Origin: Actinomyces dentalis DSM 19115
GTDB lineage: Bacteria > Actinomycetota > Actinomycetes > Actinomycetales > Actinomycetaceae
Length of the DNA: 64,000 bases
Direction: 5' to 3'
NCBI RefSeq assembly: GCF_000429225.1
Contig: NZ_KE386865.1
Location: 1,541 to 65,540 of the forward strand
Part shown: one piece after another, positions 52,410 through 61,486 of the stretch
Layout of the letters: the number at the start of each line of letters is the position of its first letter
Position numbering within the stretch: the first letter of the stretch is position 1
Position numbers and translations under genes: made by a program
Notes under the pieces: generated by a model
Told to the model about the DNA's origin: nothing
Databases searched by the model: none
Seen by the model: only the letters and a program-made list of their open reading frames with translations

Positions 52410-55400
52410 GCGCCGCCCCGCCCCCCGGCCCCCGGGCCCTGGCCGAGATCCTCGGCGTGCCGCCCCCCACGCCCGAGCAGGCGCGCATCATCGCCCACCC
52501 GCTGACCCCCCTGCTCGTCGTGGCCGGGGCCGGCAGCGGCAAGACCGCCACCATGAGCCAGCGCGTGGTCCACCTCGTCGTGCGCGGCGAGGTGCGCCCC
52601 GACCAGGTCCTGGGCCTGACCTTCACCCGCAGGGCCACCGCCGAGCTGGACCAGCGGGTGGCGGCGCGCCTGGCCCGCCTGGCCGGCTCCGGCCTGGTCC
52701 GCCTCGACGAGGAGGCCGGGGCCGCCATCGCCACCTACAACGCCTTCGCCGGCTCGCTCGTGCGCGAGCACGGCCTGCGCATAGGCGTCGACCCGGACTC
52801 CACTCTCATCACCGGGGCGCGCGCCTGGCAGATCGCCGTGCGGATCGTCGAGGAGCGCACCGCGCCCCTGCCGGTGGACCGCCCCGGCGCCGCCGCCTCG
52901 GTCCTGCTGGCGATGGAGGGGGCCCTGAGCGAGAACCTGCTGACCGTGGACGAGGCCGCCGAGCGCCTCGACGAGCTCGTCGCCCTCATGGAGGGCGTCG
53001 CGTCCGTGCGCGGGTGCAGGGCCCTGGTGCGGGGCGTGCCCGAGGCGCTGGGCAACCGCCTGGGCATGCTGGAGGCGGTGGCCGCCTACCGGGACTACAA
53101 GCGGCGCCACGCCCTGCTCGACTTCGGCGACCAGATCGCCCTGGGCTGCCGGATCGCCGAGGAGGCGCCCGAGGTCGCCCGGCAGCTGCGCGAGCGCCAC
53201 CGGGCCGTCCTGCTCGACGAGTTCCAGGACACCTCCGTGGCCCAGATCCGCCTGCTGTCCGCGCTTTTCGCCGGGAGCGGGGTCACCGCCGTCGGCGACC
53301 CCAACCAGGCGATCTACGGCTGGCGGGGCGCCAGCGCCGGGGCCCTGGACGCCTTCCACGAGCGCTTCAACCCCGACGGCGCCGCCGGGTCCCCGGTCCT
53401 GCCGCTGTCCACCGCCTGGCGCAACGACCGGGCGATCCTGCGGGCCGCCAACGTCATCTCCTCGCCGCTGCGCCGCCGCGAGGCCCGGCCCGGGGACCCC
53501 GAGGCGGTCCGCATCCCCGTCGAGGAGCTGCGCGAGCGCCCCGGGGACGGCCCGCAGGAGGGGCGCGTCGTCGGCGCCTTCGTGCAGGACCCGCTCCAGG
53601 AGGCGCGCACCATCGCCGCCTTCATGGAGGAGCGGTGGGGCCCGGACGCCCAGATGGCGGTCCTGTGCCGCACCCGCGCCCAGATCGCCCCCATCGCCGA
53701 GGCCCTGGAGGAGCGGGGCGTGCCCTACGAGGTGATCGGGCTGGGCGGCATGCTCGACGTGCCGGAGGTCGCCGACGTCCGCGCCGCCCTGACGGTGGCG
53801 GCCGACCCCGAGCGCGGCGAGCGGCTCATGCGCCTGCTCACCGGCCAGGGCCTGGGCGCCGCCGACCTCGCCGCCCTGGCGGCGCTGGCCCGCGACCAGG
53901 TCCGCGCCCCGCGCCGCCGGGACGACGGCCGGGCCGGGGGCGGTCGGGCCGACGGCGCTGATGGGGCCGCCGGGGCCGGCCGGGCCGGTGAGACCGATGA
54001 GGACGCCGAGCGGGAGGCGCCGCTGCTGTCCGAGGCCATCGAGGCCCTGGCGCGCCGGGCGGACGCCGGCGACCGGTCCGCGCCGCCCGGCGCCCCGGGG
54101 CTCAGCGGCGCCGGCGCCCGCGCCGCCGTCCGCCTGGCCCGCGCCCTGCGGCGGGTGCGCGCCGGCCTGGCCCTGCCCCTGCCCGACCTGGTGGTCCTGA
54201 CCGAGCAGGCCCTCGGCCTGGACATCGAGGTCGCCGCCCGGGTCGGCAACCCCCTGGGGCGGCGGGCCCTGGACCGCTTCCGGCAGGTCGCCGAGCAGTT
54301 CGCCGCGCAGACGGACCGCCCCGGCCCGGCCGGCTTCCTGGCGTGGCTCGACGCCGCCGAGGAGCGGGAGAACGGCATGGAGGCCCCCCGCGTCGAGCCC
54401 GAGCCGGGGGCGGTCCAGCTGCTGACCGTCCACGCCGCCAAGGGGCTGGAGTGGGACGCGGTCGCCGTCGCCGGCCTGGTCGAGCAGGTCTTCCCCTTCT
54501 ACCGCGTCCGGGCGCGCGAGGACCTCGCCGTGGCGGACAGGGGGTGGATGACCGACGCGCAGGAGCTGCCCCACCCCCTGCGGGCCGACGCCCGGACCCT
54601 GCCGCCCTTCGCCCCGCTCGCGCGCGCCGCGGCCGGACTCGAGGCCCCGGCCATCAAGGACGCCTGGGAGGAGTACACCCTGGCGCTGGGCCGCTTCGCT
54701 CTGGCCGAGGAGCGCAGGCTGGCCTACGTCGCCCTCACCCGCGCCCGCCACGACCTGCTCCTGACCGGCTCCCACCTGACCGGGCGGGCGACGGCGCCGC
54801 GCCCCATGTCCCGCTTCCTGGCCGAGCTCGTGCGCCGGGACCTGGTGGACGCCTACGGGCCGGGCCTGCAGGACTACGACGAGGACCTGCCCAACCCCCT
54901 GGTCGCCTCCGGCGCGACCGGGACCTGGCCGCCGCCCGAGCCCGACGGCGTGCAGGGGGTCCGCCGCCGGGCGCGCCGCCGGGCCGCCGCCCAGGTCGCG
55001 GCGGCCCGGGCCGCCGGGGCCGGGCTCGGGGGCGGGCCGGCGGGCGCGGACCCCGTCGCCGACCAGTGGGAGGCCGACGCGCGGCTGCTGCTGGCCGAGC
55101 GCTCGCGCGGCCGCGGGCGGACGCCGTCGGTGCGCCTGCCCGACCACCTGCCCGCCACCAGGGTCGACGACCTGCGCGCCGACCGCGGGGCCTTCGCCCT
55201 CGACCTGCGCCGCCCCCTGCCGCCCGAGCCCAGCCCGGCCGGGCGCCTGGGCACCGTCTTCCACGACGCCGTCGCCCTGCGCCTGGCGGCCCGCGGCCAG
55301 CTGCTGACCCTGGCCCAGGCGGGCGTGCCCGACACCCTCGACCCCGCCGGGCGGCGCACCCTCGAGCGCTGGCTGAAGACGGCCTGCGAGCTGCCCCTGC

Positions 55401-55729
55401 TCCAGGACCACGTCCTGGAGGACACCGAGACCGAGCTCGAGCTGGCCCTGGAGGCCACGACCCTGCGCTGCCGCCTGGACGCGGTGTTCCGGGGGCCGGA
55501 CGGCACCTGGCTCGTCGTGGACTGGAAGACCGGGTGGCAGCGGGCGCCCGTCGACCAGCTGAGCGTCTACGTCCACGCCCTGGCCGCCCACCGGGGCGTG
55601 GGGACCGAGTCGGTGCGGGCCGCCTACGTCTACGTCAACCGCCCCGGCGGGCTCGTCGACGAGCTCGGGGCCGCGGACCTGCTGGCCCTGGACGAGATCG
55701 AGGCGTCCCTGCGGGTGGAGGGGGATTGA
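52406..55729 (+). CDS. adnB: AdnB, helicase-nuclease subunit
   Basis: 1107 residues. Complete SF1A motor: Walker A VVAGAGSGKTATM (about 38-50), FTRRATAEL, LLDEFQDTS, GDPNQAIYGWRGAS, TVHAAKGLEWD and YVALTRARHD. The C-terminal nuclease has VVDWKTGWQ (about 1030) and ends without an Fe-S Cys set, as expected for AdnB. A Gly/Ala/Arg-rich low-complexity linker lies near residues 510-545. Lead motor of the AdnAB complex. Confidence 0.92.
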   Translation: MSAAPPPGPRALAEILGVPPPTPEQARIIAHPLTPLLVVAGAGSGKTATMSQRVVHLVVRGEVRPDQVLGLTFTRRATAELDQRVAARLARLAGSGLVRLDEEAGAAIATYNAFAGSLVREHGLRIGVDPDSTLITGARAWQIAVRIVEERTAPLPVDRPGAAASVLLAMEGALSENLLTVDEAAERLDELVALMEGVASVRGCRALVRGVPEALGNRLGMLEAVAAYRDYKRRHALLDFGDQIALGCRIAEEAPEVARQLRERHRAVLLDEFQDTSVAQIRLLSALFAGSGVTAVGDPNQAIYGWRGASAGALDAFHERFNPDGAAGSPVLPLSTAWRNDRAILRAANVISSPLRRREARPGDPEAVRIPVEELRERPGDGPQEGRVVGAFVQDPLQEARTIAAFMEERWGPDAQMAVLCRTRAQIAPIAEALEERGVPYEVIGLGGMLDVPEVADVRAALTVAADPERGERLMRLLTGQGLGAADLAALAALARDQVRAPRRRDDGRAGGGRADGADGAAGAGRAGETDEDAEREAPLLSEAIEALARRADAGDRSAPPGAPGLSGAGARAAVRLARALRRVRAGLALPLPDLVVLTEQALGLDIEVAARVGNPLGRRALDRFRQVAEQFAAQTDRPGPAGFLAWLDAAEERENGMEAPRVEPEPGAVQLLTVHAAKGLEWDAVAVAGLVEQVFPFYRVRAREDLAVADRGWMTDAQELPHPLRADARTLPPFAPLARAAAGLEAPAIKDAWEEYTLALGRFALAEERRLAYVALTRARHDLLLTGSHLTGRATAPRPMSRFLAELVRRDLVDAYGPGLQDYDEDLPNPLVASGATGTWPPPEPDGVQGVRRRARRRAAAQVAAARAAGAGLGGGPAGADPVADQWEADARLLLAERSRGRGRTPSVRLPDHLPATRVDDLRADRGAFALDLRRPLPPEPSPAGRLGTVFHDAVALRLAARGQLLTLAQAGVPDTLDPAGRRTLERWLKTACELPLLQDHVLEDTETELELALEATTLRCRLDAVFRGPDGTWLVVDWKTGWQRAPVDQLSVYVHALAAHRGVGTESVRAAYVYVNRPGGLVDELGAADLLALDEIEASLRVEGD

Positions 55730-55751
55730 CCCGCGGGCGCCCGCGCGGCCC

Positions 55752-56975
55752 TCAGGCCCCGTCGGGCGAGTCGATCGGGCGCGGCGCCAGGCGCAGCGGG
55801 AAGGGGAAGGGCGGCGGGACCGGGAAGGGATCGTCGTCCTCGTCCTCCACCGGCATCATGTCCACCTCGCGGGTCACGGCGCGGGGCCCGCTGCGCCTGC
55901 GCTCGCCGGGCACCGGCGCCAGGCGCGGGGAGTGCGGCGCGACCAGGGGCTCCCGGCCCACCTGCTCGGCCAGGTCGGCCAGCATGGACACGGCGTCGTC
56001 GATGACCTCCTGACGGCCGGAGCCGATGCCGTGCAGGAGCCAGCGGGCCAGGCTCATCTCGCTGACCAGCTCGGCCCGGTCACGCAGGTGCTTGTCGACC
56101 CCCTCGGAGCGGGCCGTGTCGTAGGCGGACTCGATGGACTCCAGGCAGTCCACCGGGGCGGTGGAGTAGATCCAGGCCATGTCCTCGGCCGGGTCGCCCA
56201 CGTGCGCCTGGTTCAGCCCGCGCACGGCCACCACGGCGCCGCCGGCCGTCAGTATGTTCTCCTCGGCCAGGTCGCCGTGCACGACGGTGGGCTTGAAGCG
56301 CCACAGCGCGGTGTCCTCCAGGGCCTGCTCCCAGCGCGAGAGCAGGGCGGAGGGCACCTTGCCGGTGGCGGCGGCGTCGTCGAGCACCGCCAGCCAGCGG
56401 TCGCGCACGTCGTCGGCGTCGTAGACCGGCATGCCGGCCTCGGAGATGACCGAGGTGCTCAGCTCGTGGAGCTCGCCCAGGGCGCGCCCCAGCCCCGCCG
56501 ACAGCCCCGGGCCCGGGTGGAGGGCGGCGGCGTCCACGGGCCTGCCCTCCACGTGGGAGCGGACCTGGATGCGCACCCCGTCCTGGTGCAGCGACCCCGC
56601 CGGGCGCGCCACGTCGAAGGAGGCGCGCCCGTCGTCCACGGCCCGGCCGATGCGCCGCAGGACCCCCGCCTCCGACTCCAGCAGGTCCCACTCCTCATCG
56701 GTGCGGGCCTGGAGCACCTCCCAGTGGCGGCCCTGGGTGTCGATGACGCCGACGACGCGCAGGGCGGGCGACTCCTCCTGGGGCAGGGTCAGGCGCACCG
56801 GGTCCAGGCCGGGCACGGCGACGGCGGCCAGGGCGGCCAGGGCCAGCGGGGAGGGGTCGCGGCGCAGCTCGTGCACGGCGGCCGTCCGCTCCCGCCCCGC
56901 CCCGGTATCCTCGCCGCCGGAGGGCGCGGCGGACTCGTCGACGGTCTGGTTCGGGTCGGACGGGGAGCTCGGCAT
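55752..56975 (-). CDS. APH-fold phosphotransferase-like protein lacking the DFG-type Asp
   Basis: 407 residues. Aminoglycoside phosphotransferase-like fold: catalytic loop VVHGDLAEENIL (about residue 238) and GDPAEDMAWI (about 265). The metal-binding Asp usually just before that block (IDW/IDF) is replaced by VRGLNQ, so phosphoryl transfer may be lost. The C-terminal 60 residues are Pro/Glu/Asp-rich. Such genes neighbour adnAB in other actinobacteria. TACGGT (56987-56982) lies 6 bases before the ATG: leaderless. A resistance role is not supported by anything seen here. Confidence 0.78.
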   Translation of the reverse strand: MPSSPSDPNQTVDESAAPSGGEDTGAGRERTAAVHELRRDPSPLALAALAAVAVPGLDPVRLTLPQEESPALRVVGVIDTQGRHWEVLQARTDEEWDLLESEAGVLRRIGRAVDDGRASFDVARPAGSLHQDGVRIQVRSHVEGRPVDAAALHPGPGLSAGLGRALGELHELSTSVISEAGMPVYDADDVRDRWLAVLDDAAATGKVPSALLSRWEQALEDTALWRFKPTVVHGDLAEENILTAGGAVVAVRGLNQAHVGDPAEDMAWIYSTAPVDCLESIESAYDTARSEGVDKHLRDRAELVSEMSLARWLLHGIGSGRQEVIDDAVSMLADLAEQVGREPLVAPHSPRLAPVPGERRRSGPRAVTREVDMMPVEDEDDDPFPVPPPFPFPLRLAPRPIDSPDGA

Positions 56976-57065
56976 GGCCCAACCGTAGGCGACCGCGGGC
57001 GCAAGAGGACACTTTTCCGCTCCATTCGGTGCGTCGGGGCCCGCCGCCCGGCGCGCGGCCCCGAG

Positions 57066-57074
57066 TTATCCACA
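57066..57074 (+). other. Isolated DnaA box
   Basis: TTATCCACA is the perfect DnaA-binding consensus, in the AT-poor gap upstream of the tad operon. No second box was seen nearby, so it is not an origin. It may titrate or regulate through DnaA, or be chance. Confidence 0.4.
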
Positions 57075-57113
57075 GGATCGGCCGACCCCCTGGTCCGGGG
57101 CGGCGCCGTCGCC

Positions 57114-57119
57114 TAGGGT
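57114..57119 (+). promoter_or_regulatory. -10-like element of the tad operon
   Basis: TAGGGT lies 107 bases before the tadA ATG and 39 bases after the DnaA box. A transcript would have a leader of about 100 bases. No clear Shine-Dalgarno precedes the ATG. Weak call. Confidence 0.35.
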
Positions 57120-57226
57120 AGAGGCGCGATCCCGCGCAGCGGTGCGCGGGGCCGCCATGTCCCCACGGCGCCCAGGCGCCCCGCCCCGGGTCGACCGGCC
57201 CCTCACTCCCACGAGGTCTTCCGCCC

Positions 57227-58501
57227 ATGGATGCTGCCACGCTGCTCCACACGGAGATACGCGAGCTCGTGCGCCGGCGCGGCCTCGACCCCCTCACCCA
57301 GACCGAGGCCCTGGAGGACCTCGCGGCCCAGGCCGGGGCCGACTACGTCCGCCGGGCCGACGCCGGACTCGTCCCGCCCCTGCCCGACCCGGCCGGCGCC
57401 CAGGCCGCCGCCGTCGACGCCCTGGCCGGCATGGGCCCCCTCCAGCCCTACCTCGACGACGAGTCCATCGAGGAGATCTGGGTCAACTCCCCGGGCCGCG
57501 TCTTCGTGGCCCGCTCCGGCCGCCCCGAGCTGACCACGACGATCCTGGAGGACGAGCACCTGCGGATCCTCGTCGAGCGGATGCTGCGCGCCTCGGGCCG
57601 GCGCCTGGACCTGTCCAGCCCCTTCGTCGACGCCCAGCTCCCCGGCGGGGAGAGGCTCCACGTGGTCATCCCGCCCATCACCTCCGGGCACTGGGCCGTC
57701 AACATCCGCAAGCACTCCTCCCGCGCGGCGCGCACCGCCGACCTGGTCCGCATGGGCTCGCTGACCCCCGCCGCCGCGGCCTTCCTCGACGCCTCCGTCC
57801 AGGCCGGGCTCAACATCCTCGTCTCGGGCGCCACCCAGTCCGGCAAGACCACCATGCTGCGGGCCCTGTGCGGCGCCATCCCCGCGGGCCAGCGGATCAT
57901 CACCTGCGAGGAGGTCTTCGAGCTGGCCCTGCGCAACCGCGACTGCGTGGCCATGCAGACGCGCGCGCCCAGCATCGAGGGCGTCGGGGAGGTCACGCTC
58001 AGGCGGCTGGTCAAGGAGTCGCTGCGCATGCGCCCGGACCGCCTGCTCATCGGCGAGGTCCGGGAGGCCGAGGCCCTCGACCTGCTCATCGCCATGAACT
58101 CGGGGCTGCCCTCCATGTCCACCATCCACGCCAACTCCGCCCGGGAGGCCGTCATCAAGGCCTGCACCCTGCCGCTCCTGGCCGGGCAGAACGTCTCGGC
58201 GGACTTCGTGGTGCCCACCGTGGCGGGCGTCCTGGACCTGGTCGTCCACCTCGGCCTCGACCCCGAGGGGCGCCGCCGGGTGCGCGAGATCGCCGCCCTG
58301 TCCGGCCGGGTCGAGGGCGGCGTCGTCGAGCTCGCCCGGGTCTTCGACCGCGACCGGAGCGGACGCCTCGTGCGCGGCCCCGGGGCGCCCGGCTGCCCCG
58401 AGCGCTACGCCCGCGCCGGCCACGACCTGGCCGCGCTGCTGACCGGGGCCGGCGCCGCGCCCGGACCCCGCCCGGTGGTCGTCGGCGGGAGGCGGTCCTG
58501 A
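57227..58501 (+). CDS. tadA: Tad pilus assembly ATPase TadA (CpaF)
   Basis: 424 residues, VirB11/CpaF-type secretion ATPase. N-terminal domain with DDESIEEIWVNSPGRVFV (about residues 76-93), Walker A SGATQSGKTTM (about 201-211), Walker B LLIGEVREAEA and the TIHANSARE His box. Powers assembly of Flp pili. No tadZ lies directly upstream, unlike the mycobacterial order. The stop overlaps the tadB ATG by one base. Confidence 0.93.
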   Translation: MDAATLLHTEIRELVRRRGLDPLTQTEALEDLAAQAGADYVRRADAGLVPPLPDPAGAQAAAVDALAGMGPLQPYLDDESIEEIWVNSPGRVFVARSGRPELTTTILEDEHLRILVERMLRASGRRLDLSSPFVDAQLPGGERLHVVIPPITSGHWAVNIRKHSSRAARTADLVRMGSLTPAAAAFLDASVQAGLNILVSGATQSGKTTMLRALCGAIPAGQRIITCEEVFELALRNRDCVAMQTRAPSIEGVGEVTLRRLVKESLRMRPDRLLIGEVREAEALDLLIAMNSGLPSMSTIHANSAREAVIKACTLPLLAGQNVSADFVVPTVAGVLDLVVHLGLDPEGRRRVREIAALSGRVEGGVVELARVFDRDRSGRLVRGPGAPGCPERYARAGHDLAALLTGAGAAPGPRPVVVGGRRS

Positions 58502-59352
58502 TGGGCGCCGTCGCCGGGCTGCTCGCCGGCCTGGGCCTGGTCCTGGTCCGACTGGCCCTGACCACCCCGCCGCCGCAGTGGCGCTCGGAGCGCTCGCGGC
58601 GCCTGGGCGACCTGCTCGTCCAGGCGGGCGCCGGGGGGACCAGCCCGGCGGCCTTCCTGACCGGCACCGCGGTCCTCGGGCTCGTCGTCGCCCTCGTCTT
58701 CCTGGGCGTGTCCAGGGCCTGGACCATCGCCGTCGCCTTCGGCGTCCTGGCCACGGGGCTGCCCTACCTCCTGCTGTCCTCGCGCGCCCGGGCGCGGCGC
58801 ACCCGCCTGCGCGAGGCGTGGCCGGAGGCGGTCGACACCCTCGTGTCCGGCGTCCGCGCCGGCATGAGCCTGCCCGAGGCGCTGGGCGCCCTGGCCGAGC
58901 GGGGGCCGGAGGCGGTGCGCGCCCCCTTCGCCGCCTTCGCCGCCGACTACGCCGCCACGGCCCGCTTCGGCGTGAGCCTGGACCGCCTCAAGGACCGCTT
59001 CGCCGACCCCGTCGCCGACCGGATCATCGAGGCGCTGCGCCTGGCCCAGGAGGTCGGCGGGGCGGAGCTGGGCGCCCTGCTGCGGGCCCTGTCGCGCATG
59101 CTGCGCGAGGACCTGCGCACCCGCGGCGAGCTGCGGGCCCGCCAGTCCTGGACCGTCAACGGCGCCCGGGTCGCCGTGTGCGCCCCCTGGCTCGTGCTCG
59201 CCCTGCTGTCCACGCGCCCGCAGGCGGCGCAGGCCTACGCCACCACCGCCGGCGGCCTGGTCCTGCTGGTCGGCGCCCTGGTCTCCGCGATCGCCTACCG
59301 CCTCATGCTGCGCCTGGGGCGGCTGCCCGAGGAAGAGCGGGTGCTGCGATGA
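58501..59352 (+). CDS. tadB: Tad pilus membrane protein TadB
   Basis: 283 residues. T2SF (GspF-like) domain with helices near both ends; SGVRAGMSLPEALGALAERG (about 118-137) and EVGGAELGALLRALSRML are the conserved parts. Forms the inner-membrane platform with TadC. Confidence 0.88.
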   Translation: MGAVAGLLAGLGLVLVRLALTTPPPQWRSERSRRLGDLLVQAGAGGTSPAAFLTGTAVLGLVVALVFLGVSRAWTIAVAFGVLATGLPYLLLSSRARARRTRLREAWPEAVDTLVSGVRAGMSLPEALGALAERGPEAVRAPFAAFAADYAATARFGVSLDRLKDRFADPVADRIIEALRLAQEVGGAELGALLRALSRMLREDLRTRGELRARQSWTVNGARVAVCAPWLVLALLSTRPQAAQAYATTAGGLVLLVGALVSAIAYRLMLRLGRLPEEERVLR

Positions 59353-60281
59353 GCGCGCAACCGATCGGGGCGGGCGCGGGGCTCCTGGCCGCCGTCGGGA
59401 TCCTCCTGGCCCTGTCCGCCCTGCGGCGGGGCCGCATCGGGCTCGCGCACCGGCTGGCGCCCTACGTCCACCGGCGCGCGCGGACCTCGGGCCTGCTGCG
59501 CGCGGCCGCCCCGCCGGAGGACTCCCGCACGGTCCTCGCCGCCCTGGTCCGCGCCCTGGTCCGCGCCGCCCGGGTCCTGGAGCGGGGCGGCTCCTCGGCC
59601 GCGTCGGTCAGACGGCGGCTGGAGCGCGCCGGCGGGGCGCTGGGGTACGAGGAGCTGCGCCTCCAGCAGCTGGTCTGGGCGGGCGCGGGCCTGGTGGCGA
59701 CCCTGGGCGGCGGCATGCTCCTGGCGCTCGTGCGCCCGGTCAACGCCCCGGCCCTCATCGCGGCCTCGCTGCTGGCGGCCCTGGCCGGGGCGGCGGGGCG
59801 CGACTGGTGGCTCAGCCGGGAGGTCGAGCGGCGCCGGGCCCGCATCGAGGCGCAGCTGCCCGACGTCGTCGAGCTCCTCGCGCTGGTGGTGGGCGCGGGC
59901 CAGGGGCCGGTCGCCGCCATTGAGCGGGTCGTGGCCCTGGGGCGCGGCGCGCTGGTCGACGAGCTGTCGCTGGCCCTGGCCGAGGTGCGCGCCGGCACCG
60001 TGCTGACCACCGCCCTGGTGCATCTGGAGCAGCGGGTCGCCTCGCCCCGGGTGGCGCGCCTGTCCGAGGCGATCGCGATCGCCCTGGAGAGGGGCACGCC
60101 CCTGGCCGACGTCCTGCGCTCCCAGGCGGCCGACTCCCGCGAGGCCGCCCGCCGCGAGCTCATGGAGGAGGGCGGCAGGCGGGAGATCGCCCAGATGGTC
60201 CCCGTCATCTTCCTCGTCCTGCCCATCACCGTCGTCTTCGCCCTCTTCCCGGGCCTGTTCGTCCTGCGGATAGGCCTGTGA
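59349..60281 (+). CDS. tadC: Tad pilus membrane protein TadC
   Basis: 310 residues. Second T2SF platform protein: helix at the N-terminus, then QLPDVVELLALVVGAGQGPV (about 174-193) and a C-terminal MVPVIFLVLPITVVFALFPG helix. Overlaps tadB by 4 bases. Confidence 0.88.
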   Translation: MSAQPIGAGAGLLAAVGILLALSALRRGRIGLAHRLAPYVHRRARTSGLLRAAAPPEDSRTVLAALVRALVRAARVLERGGSSAASVRRRLERAGGALGYEELRLQQLVWAGAGLVATLGGGMLLALVRPVNAPALIAASLLAALAGAAGRDWWLSREVERRRARIEAQLPDVVELLALVVGAGQGPVAAIERVVALGRGALVDELSLALAEVRAGTVLTTALVHLEQRVASPRVARLSEAIAIALERGTPLADVLRSQAADSREAARRELMEEGGRREIAQMVPVIFLVLPITVVFALFPGLFVLRIGL

Positions 60282-60349
60282 GGCCGCTCCGCCCGCAACC
60301 CCCGTCATCCCCCGTCCGCAATCGACCCGGCCACGACAAGGAGAACGCC

Positions 60350-60613
60350 GTGAACGCCATATCCCCCGCCCGCCGCGAGCGCCGCGCCCACCCGCACCGC
60401 CCGCGCCATCCGCGCCTCGCGCGCCTCCGCCCGCGCCCGCATGCGCGCCGCCGCCCGGCGGCGGCCCTGGCCGCCGAGCGCGGGGACGTGCCCGGCTGGG
60501 TGCTCGTGACGCTCATGACCGCCGGCCTCGTCGTGGCCCTGTGGGCCGTGGCCGGTCCGGCCCTGACCCAGGTCTTCCTCGACGCCATCGCCAAGGTCAC
60601 CGGTGCGATCTGA
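60350..60613 (+). CDS. Putative Flp-type pilin (DUF4244-like)
   Basis: 87 residues. GTG start with AAGGAG 6 bases upstream. A long Arg/His-rich leader (about 40 residues) precedes AERGDVPGWVLVTLMTAGLV and a single hydrophobic helix, then a short acidic end. The position, after tadC and before tadE genes, is that of the pilin. The prepilin cleavage site would be at Gly before Asp-Val-Pro. No Glu5 is evident, which is unusual. Confidence 0.7.
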   Translation: MNAISPARRERRAHPHRPRHPRLARLRPRPHARRRPAAALAAERGDVPGWVLVTLMTAGLVVALWAVAGPALTQVFLDAIAKVTGAI

Positions 60614-61055
60614 CCCGCCCGCGGCCCGGGGCGCGCGGATCCGGGGCGCGGGGGCGGGCGAGGAGGGCTCGGCCGTGGTCGACTTCGCCCTGGTCGGCGC
60701 GCTCGTCGTGGCCGTGGCCCTGGGCCTGCTCCAACTCGCCCTGGGCCTGCACGTGCGCAACGTCCTGATCGACGCCGCCGGGGAGGGGGCCCGGCGCGCG
60801 GCGCTGGTCGGGGGCACGACGGCGGAGGCCGAGGCGCGGGTGCGGGCCCTGGCCGGCGCGGCGCTGAGCGAGGACTGCGTCCAGGCCGTCGAGGTCCGGC
60901 GCACCCGCGCCGGGGGCCTGGCGGTGGTGGAGGTGCGCGTGGCCGCCCGGCTGCCGGTGCTCGGTCTCCTGGGGCCCGGCGGGGGGCTGGTGGTCACCGG
61001 CCACGCCGTCGACGAGGCGGCCCTGGCCGACCCGCCCGGGGCGGGGCGGGGATGA
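60603..61055 (+). CDS. TadE-like pseudopilin
   Basis: 150 residues. EEGSAVVDFALVGALVVAVAL (first 20 of the helix region, about residues 20-40) has the TadE pattern: Gly, Glu/Asp at position +5 and a following hydrophobic helix. A beta-rich domain follows. GTG start overlaps the pilin stop by 11 bases. Confidence 0.82.
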   Translation: MRSDPPAARGARIRGAGAGEEGSAVVDFALVGALVVAVALGLLQLALGLHVRNVLIDAAGEGARRAALVGGTTAEAEARVRALAGAALSEDCVQAVEVRRTRAGGLAVVEVRVAARLPVLGLLGPGGGLVVTGHAVDEAALADPPGAGRG

Positions 61056-61486
61056 GCGCGCCCGGCCCCCGCTCGCGCGGGGCGGAGGAGGGCAGCGCGA
61101 CCGTCGAGTTCATCGGCTGGACGGTCGGCGTGGTCGTGCCCGTGCTCTACCTCATCGTCGCCCTCGCCCAGGTCCAGGCGGCCTCCTTCGCCGTGGCCTC
61201 CGCCGCCGACGCCGCGGCCCGCGTCCTGGCGGTCGACGCCGGGCCCGGGGCCCTGGCGCACGCGCGCGCCGCCGTCGGACTGGCCCTGGGCGACCAGGGG
61301 ATCGACGCCGATCCGGCGCAGTGCCTGAGTGTGGAGTGCGCCGAGCCCGGCTGCGGGGGAGGGGTCGTGCTGCGCGTGGAGGCGGGGGTGTCGCCGCCCC
61401 TGCTGGAGGGCCTGGTCGGCGAGGCCGTCGTCGTCCACAGCGAGCGCGCCGTCACCCCCGCCGGCGCGCGGGGGCCGCGGCGATGA
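61052..61486 (+). CDS. TadE/TadF-like pseudopilin
   Basis: 144 residues. EEGSATVEFIGWTVGVVVPV (about 12-31) is a second prepilin-type N-terminus with Glu at +5. Two Cys pairs appear in the C-terminal part (QCLSVECAEPGCGGG). Overlaps its neighbours by 4 bases. Confidence 0.82.
   Translation: MSAPGPRSRGAEEGSATVEFIGWTVGVVVPVLYLIVALAQVQAASFAVASAADAAARVLAVDAGPGALAHARAAVGLALGDQGIDADPAQCLSVECAEPGCGGGVVLRVEAGVSPPLLEGLVGEAVVVHSERAVTPAGARGPRR

Noticed and set aside
55752-56975. Antibiotic-resistance phosphotransferase call for the APH-fold gene
   Set aside because: The metal-binding Asp is missing and the context is DNA repair; only the fold is supported.
57066-57074. Replication origin at the DnaA box
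   Set aside because: Only a single box, no AT-rich unwinding region, and no dnaA, dnaN or parAB genes nearby.
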